In this document: piece after piece, positions 1 to 15,373 of the stretch
How the letters are laid out: each line of letters begins with the position of its first letter
Position numbering within the stretch: the first letter of the stretch is position 1
NCBI RefSeq assembly: GCF_019399895.1
Contig: NC_091870.1
Location: forward strand, 3,058,001 to 3,122,000
Direction: 5' to 3'
From: Cardiocondyla obscurior
Lineage: Eukaryota > Arthropoda > Insecta > Hymenoptera > Formicidae
Length of the DNA: 64,000 nt
Position numbers and translations under genes: made by a program
The notes under the pieces: model-generated
Database searches by the model: none
What the model was told of the DNA's origin: nothing
Seen by the model: the letters and a program-made list of their open reading frames with translations, nothing else

Positions 1-3000
1 AGATATTTCCACGACGCGGCTACTGTGATATTAATTAATTTATCACTTTTAAATTAAATAATAATTGCCACGGCCGAAAATGCGTAGCGTATATATCCAA
101 ATACGGTATATCACTTTTGTTCAGCCGTAGATATTGAATGGATTAATTAAAAACGTTATTTGTTTTAATGTTCGAGATACTGACAGTATAAGATTAATCG
201 CGCTAAATGAAATTGAGAGGAATTACGGAAAGGCATATACATATACATATATTATATATATTCCGAGTAAATTTTTAAGCGCAATTATGAAATCTCTTCG
301 GAATTTTACACAAAAAGTTGCGCGTTGTAAAGAAAAAAAAAAAAAAAAAGTTGAGAACTTAATAGCCCGCACTTCGTGAAAAGTGTTATTTACAGTTGGC
401 AGAAAACAAGTTCGTACAAATCGTTTTTCCTTCGCGACGCTAGTTCCGTATTCTCCCCGAAAAGCGGAGAACAAGCCCGGCTTGTTACACGGATCGAAGG
501 GTCGCTTTTATCTGTCTGTTCTTTTCCGCCGCGTCGCCTACTCAGTGGATTGACGTTAAATCGCGACTGTCACGTGCAGGCATTTACGCGGCCGGGACTT
601 CCATCACGGAACACTCTCAATCTCATTCGCGACTTGGTCGGGAGGATCCTGAAAAATCGTGAAAAATCGCGACGGGCAACTTCCTTCAATTTTCGTTACC
701 CGTAAGTCCGTCATATCTCGCGGTTCGCGGTAAACCTCGCGATAAATAAAGTTCGGTCGCGCCGAAAGTCCCTGTTTGGCTTTTTCGATGACGGTGATAG
801 AAGATAAAAAATAAAAAAAAAAAGTTTTATCGTCGGGGAAAAGAGTATTTATTTCGCGGCGCGTGGGATAAAAGGCACGTTCTTTGATGAAATTTTATTC
901 TCTTCGTGCGCGCGGATGTCTTTCAATGACGCCCTTTGAGTCGAAAACCGGGTTACAACGATACCGAATCGCGGCAAAAAAAGAAGGAAAAAAAAAAATT
1001 ACCAATATCGAATTTTATAAAGGTCATCGTGTTGTTTTGCGAACGTAAACGAACAAAGAATCTTCTTTAGACGGCTCGGACAGACATGTAGCTTTTCCCA
1101 GTTTTATAAAAAATACTGTAGTTGTAAAGACAGCGGATATAAAATTACATAGAAATTCGTTCCCTAATGGGAAATCAGGAAGTAACAAGTATTACGGGAC
1201 GCTATTGTTCTTTCTTATCAATTAAAAAAAAGGAGGAGGGCAGGAAAGATTTGTTCGGTGATATTTTACAAGCATGTTAATATTAATTAATTAAAGTGCC
1301 TACAAAAGGTATCAATGACGTCGAATCGATATTCAAGTGTCATTCGGTGTTTCCATCTCAGGGGGGTTTTTTATTTTTTTTTTTAATTTTTTTTAATTTC
1401 TCTTTCGTTTGCGTGCAAACACCCGTGATTTTTAACGCGTTCGTTCCATTCTCTTTCACGCACACTCTTTCGCATCCAATTAGTTGATGCAACAATACAA
1501 TACCGCGTCGCATCGCGTCCCTATTATCTGCGCGAGTTGAAGTGGCGAGCTTGCGTAGGACATCGGCGTTGGGTAATCAGCGTAAACGTCATTAGAGATC
1601 TCTACGGATGCGGAATTTCCGAGTCTCCCGTCGCAATAATTGGGCAGATTTGCGACGAGCAGCGCGCGACGACGATGCGCATAGTTTGTTAATAGATCGT
1701 CAATCGAGTGAGATCAGTATCTATATCACTCACGAGGCCTTCACCTCCACTCGCGACGCTCGCAGTTGCTAGATTTTTATTATTTCAATTTCTTCGAAAT
1801 TATTACTATAATTTTTAATAATAAAATTTTTTTATTTTCTGATATAAATACCTAGCGTGCGAATTAAAAAAAGTAAAAAGTAATTTTTCGAATAAGATTT
1901 TATAATACTCCGAGTCATTTATTTACTTTTTGTCGCACGGGACACGGTACATGTCATAATCTTATGTGTTTCTCCGAAGCGAAATATTTTTCGTCTGCAG
2001 CGTTTTCTCTCGAATTTGCTCGAGTTAGCACGATCGTTAAGCTCGTGTTTATGGAGCTTTCGAAAAAGCACGTCGGGCCCGGCGCGGCGGTAGAGTCAAC
2101 AACTGGAGGCAGCGAAAAAGAGCGAAACCCGCGCGGTACCTCTCGAAGTTGGTTACGTCGCTCGTCTACCGGTAATGGAGTCGAAGAGCCGTCTGATAAG
2201 AGTAAAAAAAGAAAAAAGAAAAAAAAAAAAAAAAAGAAAAAGGAAGAAAAAAGGAAAAAAATATATATACATTACATCCTCGGAAGCAAGCAATTGCCAA
2301 GTTGCGCTCGAGGATACTCTCTATCGACTTCATGCCGTTTGAGGAAACTGACAGTTTGTTGCTAGTGACTTTCAGTTTCCCCGTCGTTCTTCACGTCGCG
2401 CAAAAAAAGTTGAGTAAAATGCTTCTCTTTCGCTAGTAAATATTTCATTAAGCGCCAATCTCGATAATAAAAAGCAACGCCGAGAAAATAGTTGAAAAAC
2501 GTCGGCGATAATAAGCACGTCTTAGAAAACATTTCTCCATCTTGCGCGAGATAAAATCACACGAATGGTTCGCGACAAACTTTTTCATAATTTATTCTAC
2601 TAAATATTACGATATCCTTTAAAATACTCTGTATTACTATGTTTACGAGTGACGAAACTTTATTACATCGTGTGGAATAAAAGATCCGTTTTATTTGACC
2701 TCGGTATATTGACCAGCGGATTAAAGGTGCAATCTTAATCGGGCGCATGACGTTATCCCGACACCATGAAAGACGGGCGATTCTTAAATTTTGAGACTTT
2801 CCGACCCGCTCGTTAACGAGGAGAAAACGCCGATGACGGGAAAGCTTTCGCGATCGATCACTCAAAAGAGCGACGAGTCGATTGGAAATTTAACAGGGAC
2901 TTCGTTGTCTCTTTCCCTTTAGCCTCCTATCTCGCTCGCTTCCGCTTTACCTTTTCTCCCGCGTTCTCGTTAATTTTCCCCGTTTCGATGTCACGATGGC

Positions 3001-6000
3001 GATCGATGACGGACGGAGGCGGTCACTGTCGACAAATAGCTTTCAAGCGGCCTTACTAACGCTGTAGAAACTCGTTGTTGCCGAATGGTTGGAAAATAAA
3101 CTGGACGCTATTTCACTCCGCATCCCGACCCGGGACCGTGTGGGAAGTTTTCAATAGAGCGCCCGATTGCGTACACACGGATCTGCCTGACAATGGATCG
3201 CTAATTGGAGCTGACGGTTGCACCCCTCCCAAAATTTCTTACTCGCACGGAAAACGGGAGATCCGACGGGACGGCCGCTCGCGGTGCGACAGCTCGCGAA
3301 AGGTGTTTTCTTCGAGAAACTTTCCGACGCAAACTGCTACATCGAGATCTCCGATTTTTAAGATACCGTTTTAATTAGAAAATAAGCGAAAATAGTCGTG
3401 CCTTATTTTTAATCAATTTGCACAATCAAGCTAGTAGTTTTATTTTATTTTATTTTTATTTTTTTTTGACTGACTGGTAAGAAAAATTGTAGGAGAAATT
3501 TAATATTAGTAGAAGACGAGGTAAATTTATTGAAGAATTTTCAAGATTGAGACCCGGGATAAATTGTGAAACACTCTGTATAAAAGCAGTTCCCGGAATG
3601 CTCTCGGTTTTATCCGGTGGGGAGAAATTAAATCTTCGGGAATTAAACGAATTTACAACGGTTCACTTAAGGCAAGCGCCGACGTTGCTCATTAGTATAT
3701 TACCCGGTATTTACTCAACGCAGCGGTAGGAGAGGGAAAATAACGTAGTCGCAAAAAGTACGGACTTCGCTTCCGTAAATTCCGTTCATCTTCGCGCGTC
3801 GTTAATTTCGCGAGGGGAAATGCGAATGCGCGAGAGTCGCCTTTTACTCGAGCTATGAATTATTCCTCTTTGCGCGGTGCCTCCGTTTATTTACGAACGG
3901 AAAACTCGAAAAGCCTATCGCCGAAATCCGCCCATAACGCACGATTCCGCTCTCACTGGCTTTTCGAGTCGATATTTTGTTCGAGATACGATCGAGAACT
4001 TTACGATCTACATTGTGGGTGTAAAATAACGTGTGGATGCGCCGAATCTCGCGGCGTATTGCTATCACATTATCATATTGCATACGTGAGCAAAAGAAAC
4101 ATAAGTGCAATTATTATTTCTATAATTTTTGCTTTTATCGATTTTTATTAATTTTTTTTTAATAAAAAAAATATGGAATAATTTTAAAAAATTATTTTTT
4201 ATCGTAATCTAAATTTAAATAGCCTAATAATATTTATTTTTTACACAAATTTCCAATACTATTCTTAATTTAATAAACTGCGTGCTAATTATTTACCGGA
4301 GCTGTTATTTTAGGAAAGTAAATTCTCGATAATCGATGAAATTATTCAGTACTAGTAAGCGTTGTATCGAATATGATCTATATTTGTGGATCCATGAATT
4401 TGTACTCGTTTATTGTACGTTTCTCGTTACTTTATCTTGTAAAATTGTAAAATTAAAGGGTAAACATCAATTTGTTTTCGGAATGAAATTTATTACAATT
4501 TTATTAAAGCTTCGGCCTCTTCAGGAATTAGTATTCAGTTGCGGATTTTATTGCACGAATCGAATTTAATATCATTTATGAGTTTCGGGGCGCTTTAGCA
4601 GCCAGCCTCGCGGTCGGTGCAGATTTGCCGGGCCCGTTGTAATTAACAAGGAATCGCAATTTACATCGCACCGGTAACCGGCACACACGCCACCCGCATA
4701 TGATCTAATGCGCGCGCGAATACCCAGCTCGTAGCGTAATATCCCCCGCACATTCGCCCACGATCAGTGGTGTAGGGCGATTTGTAAGGTGTTTACATTG
4801 TTGTACGTTAACACTCTCGGCACATCCGCGCTTGTTTGATACTGAATCACCGATATTTCCGGGCGCAAAGATGTATCGAGATGTATTCAACGGATTCCAC
4901 CGCGAATATGCAAACATGCATTCCTCCACTTGAATCTGATAATGATGTACATGCATACAACGCAAGAATCAAATCTGGTCTTTTAATCCTTCGTGAAAGA
5001 CGCGATTTATTACGAACTTTATTACGTTCGTTTTGGTTAAAAAAAATGTCGAAACAGAAGATTGTAAAAGAAGAAATAAAATAAAAAGAATTTCTGCGTA
5101 ATGATATTTAAAGAAAAATTGAAATTTTTCTGGACTGATTCTTTTAAAAGGACCATCGTGAATTTATTATGTCATTATTACAATGATATACTTATCAAAT
5201 ATGCAATCCTCTCTAGCTGTTCAAGTCCCCAGGTACAATTTCACGTATATATAAATATTAAAAATAAAATATGTATCCGGCAAATTGATCATTATCTTTA
5301 AATACGCGATTAAATGTGTACGCAATACTTATCATTTATTAATGCCGCGAAAATTGTTAATATCTCATCTAATGTGTACGGTGCTAGCGCGGACGTAACG
5401 TTTAATGCTCTGCCGTTGATAGCTAATTTTCCGTGCCGCTGTTTGACGTAAACAGTTCCGAGGGAGGTAAAATGTCGCGCGGAAAACATTTCGCGGGGTT
5501 GCAATACTCGGGCCGTTTCCACGCCATTGGCCGTGGGTACTTGCTTGCACGTGCACGCCACGCTACGTAGTATCGACGGCAATCCGTTTAACGACGTCCG
5601 CTATTAATGGCCCATGCGTACACGGATTAACATCCCCGACGATTTCCGCCCGTGCACACGACCCGGCACACATACGCGGATCGTTTTCGCCTCGCGTGTT
5701 TGCGCCACGTTGCCCGCCATTACGGACTTTTTGGCTGCGACCGGGTTTAGCGAGGGTCACGCTCTCGTTACGGTAAAAAGAAACGAGCACTATCGCAAAC
5801 TTAGACGCGGGCTAAAGTATCATTGCACTGCGGTAAAAATATATTTTCTCTTCTTTCTTTCCATCGGTAAATTATTATCGATGCAAATAATTGCTAATGA
5901 TATTCTATCTTGTATAAGAAGCTTATTTACGATAAAAAAAAATAAAAAAACACACATGTGTTATTTTATCTCGTATATACATTAATTAAAAAAAAATGTA

Positions 6001-6110
6001 TCATGGACTGCCATTAAAAAAAATGTATATGTATTTTATTTCGTATTAGTTATACTTTTTTGTGTTTTTAATTAAATATTTCTGTTTAATTTCTTTTTTA
6101 ATTTTATTAT
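1..6110. other. Non-coding stretch, no gene recognised
   Basis: I see no conserved domain, RNA gene or convincing exon here. The stretch alternates AT-rich DNA with CpG-dense patches. It contains an AT/ATAC simple repeat near 232-262, a 17-base poly-A at 333-349, a purine-rich A/G tract at 2204-2260 and poly-T runs near 1370-1400 and 3440-3470. The longest frames (376-705 and 1964-2365, both +) are arginine/serine- or lysine-rich, match no family I know and show no plausible paired splice sites. A GTAAGT at 706-711 follows the first of these frames but has no good acceptor upstream. Confidence 0.6.
2204..2260 (+). repeat. A/G-rich purine tract
   Basis: The bases are almost entirely A with scattered G, and the tract runs directly into a short (AT)n. 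On the + strand it would translate as poly-lysine, which explains the lysine-rich open frame that crosses it. This is a simple repeat and no coding role is implied. Confidence 0.85.
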
Positions 6111-9100
6111 TTATAAAGATTCTAATGCTGTGCAGAGATAGAATAGGCGAAATTACGAGATGGAGATGAATGTAGCCAACAGCATCAGATATACGTATAT
6201 CGCGTGGCCCTTAAAATTCGCCGGGTTCTTTCGCGTGGAATCGTTCGTGTGTGCGAGTGTTAATTTAACGCTTCGCCTCTTGGCGAAGAGACTCCGCGCA
6301 GCTTCCAGTATTTGATATGCAGCTAAAATAAAGCGTGGCTCGCGCTCTCGCGTAATATTAGTGTTCAGATGGAAAGTATATCACGCGGCGAATAAAATTT
6401 ATGCCACCGTAGTGAATGGATTTAGTTTGTTCATCTTTAACTGCCCACCTCCGTTTAATCCAGCGAATTGTCGAAAGAGATTCCTTTCTTTCTCGCGGAT
6501 GCATTATAGAGACGCTGTTTCAAACGAATTGCACCTTAATTGCCGCGGAGTTATCATTCGGTCTGCGAACGATCCGTTAGGAGCGATCTCTGGTTTAATT
6601 CAGCCGGCTACGCCGGCAAATTGGGAGGAGCCGCGCGAGCAAGATGGAAAATTAACATGAAAGGTCACGTGCATGCAAATCGCGCGATAGGGCAGAGAAT
6701 GAAATACGGACCCGGAGGCTCGGAGATATAATTAGTATCCGTTATTTTATTGTGGTTAGCTTCTCATAGTTGCGTATGAATTACCGTGGTTAATATACGA
6801 CGACGCAGATTTTTCGAGGGAAAACGTGAAACGCTAGAGCGGCAGCGTTGCAGATTTCTTTTTTTTCTTTTCTTTTCTTTTTGTTCCTTTTTTTTTCTTC
6901 TAAAGGACGTCTCGTCAACTGACTGGAATATCGGGTAATGCAAAAATAACAGCGGGCGCGAGACGACTCGATAAGATTATGGCCGAGAGTCTAATCGTAT
7001 CGATGGAAGATTGTGATAAATATTTTTACTGGCGTTTCTCTAATGCGATCGGTGGAGGACTCGTGTAAGTTTCACCGTCCGACGAGGTAATTTTGCGGAG
7101 GAAGCGCGCGATAAAAATTTCTGCAATCCAAAATGATGCCTTGCCGGGTAACTATATGCAATTGTGCGACACGGCATGTATCAAGAGTTATTTCTAGCGT
7201 GACGTTTTTACGACGGAGAATCGATAACTCGTAAAAACTGACATTTGAAATCCTCGGCAGGGCGGGCTCTCCCTTCTGCGGTCGTGTAATTTCACCGGCG
7301 AGAAACGTTGAAGCGTGTATCCGTTCGCTCGCGGAAAATCTCTTCTCGCGTGCCCGCCCATCGGGCATTGTATGATGCCATTTTCTTTAGAGCAGTTACC
7401 TACCACGCAGTGCTTCGTGATTAACGAAGCATAGGACGGGACAAAAGGGTCTTTTCTCTTTCTCCCTCGCGCTACCAACTTTCTCTGCTGTAAGGCTGCG
7501 GGGTAATGATTTAATAATCGCGTTCGCCGGTTCCCGTCCTTTGACGAAGGGATTCTTTCAATTTTGATTTCCCTATTTTACAACGAGAGTTGCACGGTAC
7601 TTCGGTTTCGGCGGCTTATCGGTCCACGTCGTTATCGCCAGCGACAGAAAAGAAAAGGAGGATCGCGGGACGTGTGCGAGCGTTGTTAATGCGAGCGAAA
7701 GAGGACAGGGGTCTCCTCCGTCGAAGGGGAAAAGGGTGTCAAAGGGAGTAGATGGAAGCATTGTCCACAAGCGTACTGTTCATTTGCTTCCGTCGAAGCG
7801 GATTAAAGGAGTTCGTACGCCGCCGCCGGAGTGTACGCGCCCACCCCTGGCCTTCTCTCTCTCTCGTTTCCTCTCGTTTCTTTTCCCCTTTTGCCCGTAC
7901 TTTCCGCTCGCGGATTGTTTGCGGCCATCGAGTACACCGAGCGAAGGACTCTCTCTACGTGACGGAACGCGCGAACGGATAGGGAGCGGGCAAATGGAAC
8001 GGGCTTTTATGCCGGGGCGATACGTGCCTTACCCTCGATACTCACACCCCCCCAAGCCGGCCCGAAGCCAACCCCTGCGCACCGATTCCTCTTTTTCTTC
8101 CGCGCTTTTATTCCAAACGCTTGAAAGGTAGACCTAGGCCGGAGCCGGGCGTCGACGCTATCGCGACCCGCTCAATCGCCAGGGAATTAACTCCCGTGTA
8201 CACACGAGAACACCGAGAGACGTGTCGGGACGATGATGACAACGCGAAAGATTTTACATGCGCCTGACGTTTTTCTATAGACGGTGAAAAGATGCAGACT
8301 CTAGCGATTCTTCGTTGAAATTGCTTCGACACAACCCGCTTTTAATTTTTTATTATTATTATTTTTTTTTAAGTAGAGTCTTTTCTACGTGACGTATTTG
8401 AAGATTATTATTTTTTTTTTTTTGTACAATAAATGCGACATCTACGTGCGCGGTGAGATATCGATAGGTGAAGTCTAAGCCTGTCTTAAACGCCTTGGTA
8501 ATTATTTTTACACAATATTATATCGTTTGGTCTCTACGAGGAACGGATTGTGAATTATATTTCTCTTACAATTCGAGATGAAAGAGCCTGATTCCCTTTA
8601 TATAAAAGGCGTCCAATTAAGGATTGCAATAAGGTAATTGTTCACAGTTCTAGGCGACTAAATGGGGAGCGGAAAATAGCTTTGATCATTTTATGCTACG
8701 TTATGTTAAGTAATTAATGCCTCCTGCAAAATTTAAAACAATCTTCGAATGAAATTAAGAATAATTAATCCCTTGTACACGACGTGCGTTGTTATGAAAT
8801 ATTAACAGCCGCTTTACGCGTAATTTGCATTTTTTTAATTCTCTAACAATTATCCCTAGATATATAAAAGGTGACAAAGTTTTGTGCTGCTATTTTAATT
8901 ACGTTTATTTAATTACGATTATTAAAATGTAATATGTCGACAATTATAATAACTACGTTCTTTCACTGTGTTCGGGAAAAATTTACGATCTTTTCTCTAA
9001 ATCGAATCCTTCCGCTTCCGATTCTTATTGCTTCTACATATATTGGCAGCTTTTAAAAGCCACGTCTCCACCAGATGCTCGTCGGGCGGGTTCAATCATC

Positions 9101-12100
9101 GGGGAATTAACCTCGTTATACGAGAGACGTAATATTTAGACGGTACGATGTTTCACCGCGAAAATAGTCGGACTCTAACTACGCAAATGCCTTCGGAACG
9201 AGTTTGTGCAGTCCGATTGTTCGTCGCTATTAGACTCTTGCACGTTTTTATATTCTACAAAATGATCAATTAATACGTCGAGCGTTTAATAGCCGAAGGA
9301 TCAGTCTTGTTACCACCACGTTCTCGTCACAAAAATTTTAATTGATATTCAGTATCTGGAGATATAATCGTCGCTTATCACTTTCCGTTTGCTGCAAACT
9401 TTTTATATTTGCATTACGTTTCATTGACATTTCAAAACGCGTTTAATATACGTTTTAATTACAAATTTCGAATCTACTCGAAATTAATTGCGGCCCTCGT
9501 GGAATAAGTTACGTGACGCTAATACCGCACGAGTTATCCTCCGTACGGACTTCACAAGTGGTTCTTCCCTTTCGATTAATCGCGTTTGATAGCATACAAA
9601 AAGAGGTGTATCCGCGATATTTTATCCACACGTTCGCTTTGATATTCACCGCGGGGTCCGCGCGGGGTGCGTGCTCCGTCCGTGACGCACTCGGTGTGCT
9701 TTAATCGCCCGTACGGGTTAACGGGATTACGTCATTTAGAAAAAAAAAAGAAGAAAAAAAAAAACGAATACCGAGGATCAAAGGGAAAGGTTTTTCCTCT
9801 GACGCGGTTTTCGCGATCGACACGTCGCGTCACGTGCGCCGCGTTGACGATAAAAATCGCCGTTAAATCACCCGTTACGGAAAGACGCCGCGCGTCCCCC
9901 GGTCGACGAAGGCCGGTAATTTAGACAATACGACGAGAGGGTGGTGGTCGTGCGATATAATTTTTCACAAACCGATTCTCATTCGCCCGACGGCGACAGT
10001 GACGTTTTGCCCTCCGCGATTGCCAAACGATGCGCTCTGCCGCACGATTAATTTTCTTCTCCTTTCCAGTCTCCTTCTCTCTTCCCCCTCGGCCTGACTC
10101 GTACCGTTATTTATCCCTTTCGCAATTACGGCTTGTTGCGGCAATAATTAATCGTTAATTCCAGCACGGTACCGAGAGAGCGCCGCTCTCGGGGTTGACC
10201 TCGCGGGGTCGGACGAAAAATTGTGTCATCGCGCGGTAAGAGACGCAAGAAGAATATCGTCCGCGGTTTAGGATGTAATTATAACTAATTACACCGTCGC
10301 GGAGAGACGCCAAAGGAATTAATTACAAACTTAGAACGCAAATCGGATTGCATGTAATCTCGCATTTCGCCAACTGTAACAGCTACGTCTAAACAATTAG
10401 TGCGGCACGCTGCATAGTGCATCTGACGTCATCTCACGGCCGGGGAACAAGCGCGATGTTGCGTAACGCGCTTCAGTAATGCAATCATAATTTAGTAATG
10501 TAATTGAAATGTAAATAATAATTCAGACACAGGGGGCGAGTGCTCTCGACGCGCGAGAGAAGTCAGTTGCGCCGCGGCGAATTCAACTTTCCGCGATTTA
10601 ATCTAAACGATCAGGTTCTGCTTATTATCGCGATCATTATTATATCTTCGGTTGAAAGCTGATTCTCGCTGGGTTTAACAGGATCCGCTGCAAAGCTACT
10701 CAGTTTCAGTGAATCGTTTCTACTTGAGCGCGCCGCGGATGATTGCGTGTATATAAATTCGCAACGATTAAAATTAGAGCGAAATGGAATTTAAAGATAG
10801 GAAAAGTAAAATAAGAGCGGCAATAAAATAAAAAAATAATAATAATAAAATAAAAAAATAATAAATAAAGAAATTAATTAATTAATTGTAAGAGAAACTT
10901 GGCGCGAATGGAACACCTGATGAAAGATAAAAACCAACCCGAGTTGTGTTTCTTCGTAAGAGAGTTAGTCGTCGCTCGAAACTAAACACGTATGATTTGT
11001 GCTGATCGTCTAATTGCCGCATGCGTTCTATGTATCCCATTATGCGTTTGTCAATATCGACGTCAATAATCGTAATTATCGATGATTGTAGCGGATTATT
11101 AACCGTGATATTAGCATTTAAACCAGATTTATTTTACTGGATACAGTTTCGAATGCACACGTCCAATCGGAATCATTCGAGTATCGTGAGAATTGCGTTC
11201 AATAAATAATCCGTAACGTTTTGGCATTATGTGGCGGAGCCATTGTCACGGTTAGGCTGATCAACACCCATTGAAACCGCCCGCTCGATAAAATGGAGGA
11301 AAATCGGAGGCGAGGAGAACGCATTGGTTTGCCTTAGCTCATCATTCACGTCGAAAGATATAAAAGCCGGTTCTCAGTAAATCATGTATAAAGTGTAAAA
11401 AGAAGAGGGGGGGGTAATAAAATGTCACGTAATTACTAAACCAATCAGTGGCACGAGTAATTTCTTGGGAAACTTGACGGATCGTAATAAGCGATTATCT
11501 CAGGTTCGCATTTTTCACGGTATATAATTTCTAATTGCGGCAGAAGAGCAAACGCGTAATTTATGGACAACGCGAAAGATAATGATCTCGGTAAAAAAGA
11601 AAGAAGGAAAAAAAAGAAAAATTCCAGGATGACGAGCGGTTTAATCCACGACTACAGAAACGATTTTTACCGAGCCTTTCTCCTCTCTGATGAAACTTGT
11701 TTCATCAAACCACTTCGCCTCAAGAATGATAAAAGGGCGGACCTGGCCGGGATTAACAGAGAATCGAGTTAGCGTTTAAGTAAATTCACGTCGGACGTAT
11801 GTTCGAGAGACGCGCGTTGTGGAACTCGCCGTTTTTTTTGCGATCCCTATCGCGCCTTTGTCGCGCGGAAGGGCAACACCCTTTTGGCGTCGTCAAAAGT
11901 CGATATGTGACGGCGGGATAAAGTTGTCCCGCTATTTCCGGTAGTACGTGACACTTTCATTTCTCGCTTTTCACGTCTTTCCCGCGGCCGATCTAATCCT
12001 CGGACCGGCTAAGGTCTGGACTCGGGCGAGCGCCGCGATTGCCACCTTCGAAAAAGACCGCCGCCGCGAGGCATCCGGCGAACGAGTTGGAATTGGATCG

Positions 12101-15000
12101 TCGGGATTTAGCCAACGAAGAGAACAAATGGCCTCTCGGAACGGATACGGGAGAACTCGGGGGAGGGACGGGAGGGGGGGGGATATATCGGGCGAGAAGA
12201 CGCTTCCTTCGCTCTCCTTTCATCCTTAATGCTTTGTCTCTTCGCGCGCCGCTCGCTGCACTTTCCCCCGCGCATTCCGCGTCTCGAGATATCTCCGAAA
12301 AAAGGTTTATGAGCTTTTATTTGCCCAGACAGATACGCTTAACGTCCGTTATTAAATTCCTTGCATCTCGCGATTTTTAATATAGACGGGGGTACCTACT
12401 TTTTTTTTTTCTTTTTTCTTTTCTTTTTTTTTTTTTTTTAACAGTAATAAGACCTCTCGTTACGCTTCGTCGTAATGACGCTCTCGAGTGATTTACCGCC
12501 ACGAGCCTTATTTATATTACTTTGCAGTTTAAAAGAAAGATAATCTGTTGCGGATACATGCATACGTTTATCTGATTAATAAGTCGTGTATGCAGTATTA
12601 AGCTTTCTCTATCTTATCCAAAATCTTTCCCGGAACGTCTTAGACGCGCGAGTGCAATTGCGGTGGACGAAAGTTTCCCGTAGCATGCGAATGTTGCGGG
12701 CGATTAGATCTCGGTCGAATAAACACGGACCACCACGGGGGTTCGTATCGCATCCCTGCTGCGTCTCCCCTAGCCGACCTATTCCTACGGTTAATCCGCC
12801 AATACAGCGACCAGCGAACGGACTTAACAATTAGGCGAACATGGCGGTACGCCCGCCTGCGACTCTCCTTTCCGATAGAATTTCCGCCACGGCGATCTCT
12901 CTATTGGCCGTAGTGGGTGAACTGAAATCCCCGGATTTGCCCAACGGGGGCTGCAAAGCGAGTCGCGGAAATATGGACGCGCGTGTGGAAATATCTACGA
13001 GATCATCTTTTCATTTCTCTCTCCGTGCTCCGCGGCAGCCCGTCGGAGAAAATATTTCAACAACGCCCGTCGGAGAAACGGCACTTTAATTCGCGTACAT
13101 TTCGTCCCGTAGCTACGCCGGGAAAAGTGGCAGTTTATTACTTTTATTTCCCGCGCTCTGCCCGGTTTCTTTAGTAAAAAAGCAGCTTCTGCACCCTTTA
13201 TTTTACGGCGCATCGTACCGTAGATAAGAGGGGCGGGGGGGGGCACTTTTCTATCAAACGCCGATGGATTATTCATCGGCCGGAGCGAATTCGCGACATC
13301 TGAGAGTAAATGATATTTCTATTTTTAAATCGCGGAATGTATTTTGAAACGCGAAAACCCGGGGAGTGTTTGATGTGTTTTTATTAAAAATTTTGCGAAA
13401 ATATTCTTTCGAATGCAGACTGGACGACTGTATCGAATCAAACATCTGGAACGGTATTAAATAAATGATATATTACGGACTGCAGAGAATTCTCGAAGGC
13501 AGAATATCTCTTTGATATTTTCTTTTTAATATATCTCGCACGGAAACGGATTACGTTCGAAAATGTATTTCAAGTGTATGCGAAGTATGACATTGATCTA
13601 CGGGTCGCGGTGTGTTTTTAACAGAATTTCTTTCCCGCGGCGAGGCGCATAACGCTCGTCGCCGTAAAGCGCGAACGGCAGAACGGCACGCACGAACCGT
13701 ACCCGAGCGGGTATATTTTTTGCTCCTTCCCGGCCGCGAATAAAATTCTGACCATCTCCGATGTTTCGCGCTGTAACGCGAGACATTTCCAGTTTTTCCG
13801 AGCCCGCGGTCACATTAACTCCTCGCCATCGCGTGACCCGTAAAAATAGGGAAGGGCGCGAAAGGGCGGCGATAGCGCGCGTTCTCGTATTCAACGAAAG
13901 TTGCACTTTAAAACTATCGGAATTTTTTAACAGAATTTTTCACATCAAAATTCAAAGTACCGTTCTCCTCGGGGAGCCGTCGGGTTTTCCCGGAGGATTT
14001 TTGGTCAGCCGGATCGGTACTTTTTTTTTTTTTTTTCCCTGATCGTTAAAGGGATATTCTTCGCGAAAGTATTCCAGGACCGCGTCGATAAGCCAGTAGG
14101 CATTACAAAAAAAAAAAGAAATAAAAAAAAAGGAGCGATATATCTGGCCGACGTCCTATTCTTTCGACGTATGCATACACATACCTAGGATGCAAATTTC
14201 AAATGGAATCTCGTATGACGTGTATTCTTTATTCACGCTAGATGTCGAGATCGCGCTTGTGCGTTTCGTTGCATTTGTCGGCACGGCGCGCCGGAAGCGC
14301 GGAGTTATCTTTATTTCCCTGGCAAAAAGGGTGAGGGTGTATGTACGACGCGGGAAGTCCCGCGAGATTTCATCCGAGGATGCGTATATATCCCGGGGCT
14401 TACTTCGGCCCGATCCCAGCCTGCTTTGAAACTGGTCCAAGGAAATTCCCGTGGAAATATTCGCCGATTAAGGATTACTCGGTCGCGACGTCGTAAATCT
14501 TTGTTTTCTGCTCATCGCGCGATGTAAAATTTGTTGACCGATTTAGAGGATATTCCGTTTGGCTACGGGCAAACGGTTCTCGTTTATATATTCCGCTTCG
14601 AGTTATTCGTTTCACGTTGGAATAATATGAAATTTAAATCCGAGAGAGAAACTTTAGGGAAATTTGTGCGTTTCTGAATATTTTGGAAATAATAATAAAT
14701 TTTGTTGAACTTGATTAATATTTTCTTTTTTTTTTTTATATAGAATTGTTGCTCGGTGGGAGAATTTTTATTTTTAAAATCATTTCTGACTTAATAACGC
14801 AGAATGTAATAATGTTAATAACATTTCATCAACGAAATAAATAAATAACTTACAGGCTAAATAAATCTCACTTGATTTTATTCAATTAATATATTTAATT
14901 TAAAGGAATTTCCCTGAAAAGTGCGGTAAACAATGCTCCTCGGAATTGCGAACGATAATAAATCCAGCCGTTTATCGATAAAAGCTAACCGTAAATAATC
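6111..15000. other. Non-coding stretch with pyrimidine tracts and GC-rich patches
   Basis: No gene is supported. There are pyrimidine tracts at about 6856-6902 and 12400-12439, an A/T-rich simple tract at 10800-10890 and CpG-rich patches around 7.65-8.15 kb, 9.8-10.25 kb and 12.0-12.3 kb. Open frames in these patches (for example 7736-8131 +, 12039-12380 + and 11993-12223 -) overlap on both strands, as expected of stop-poor GC-rich DNA. A donor-like GTAAGT at about 7066 has no convincing upstream exon. The acceptor-like end of the tract at 12400-12444 has no convincing downstream donor. Confidence 0.6.
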
Positions 15001-15373
15001 GCGATAAATAAAGCACTCGGCCGGCCGGCGAGCTCGCGTCGTGAATCAAAGGGTGAAGAATCGTTCTTTCTTGGCGGGCCTATATCGATCTGTTAGATTC
15101 GTGTCGAGAAATATGTATTGCAAGGCGGGAAACAAGCTCTCGCGTCCGGGACGCTCGACACCGGCAACGAGCGTTGTCTCCCTTTTTCGTAGAACGCGAC
15201 AGGAAGCGTTTCGCCAGCGCTGTTCTCCTTTTTCCCCGGCTCTCTCGTCGCCTCTAAGCATGCAGAGGAGTCTTTTCTGTCGTGCAACGGCGCGCAGGAG
15301 GACCTGAGGGAAAAACGAACGCGGGGACAAAGGCCGGATAGGAGAAACGAGGAAAAGGAGCCGCGTCGAAGGA

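Noticed and set aside
376..711. 109-codon frame ending in a GTAAGT donor-like site
   Set aside because: GTAAGT occurs often by chance in 64 kb, and no acceptor or start context supports an exon here.
10652..10664. 12-base match (TGAAAGCTGATT) to the 3' half of the bantam microRNA
   Set aside because: The seed half is absent and the flanks do not fold into a hairpin, so this is a chance match.
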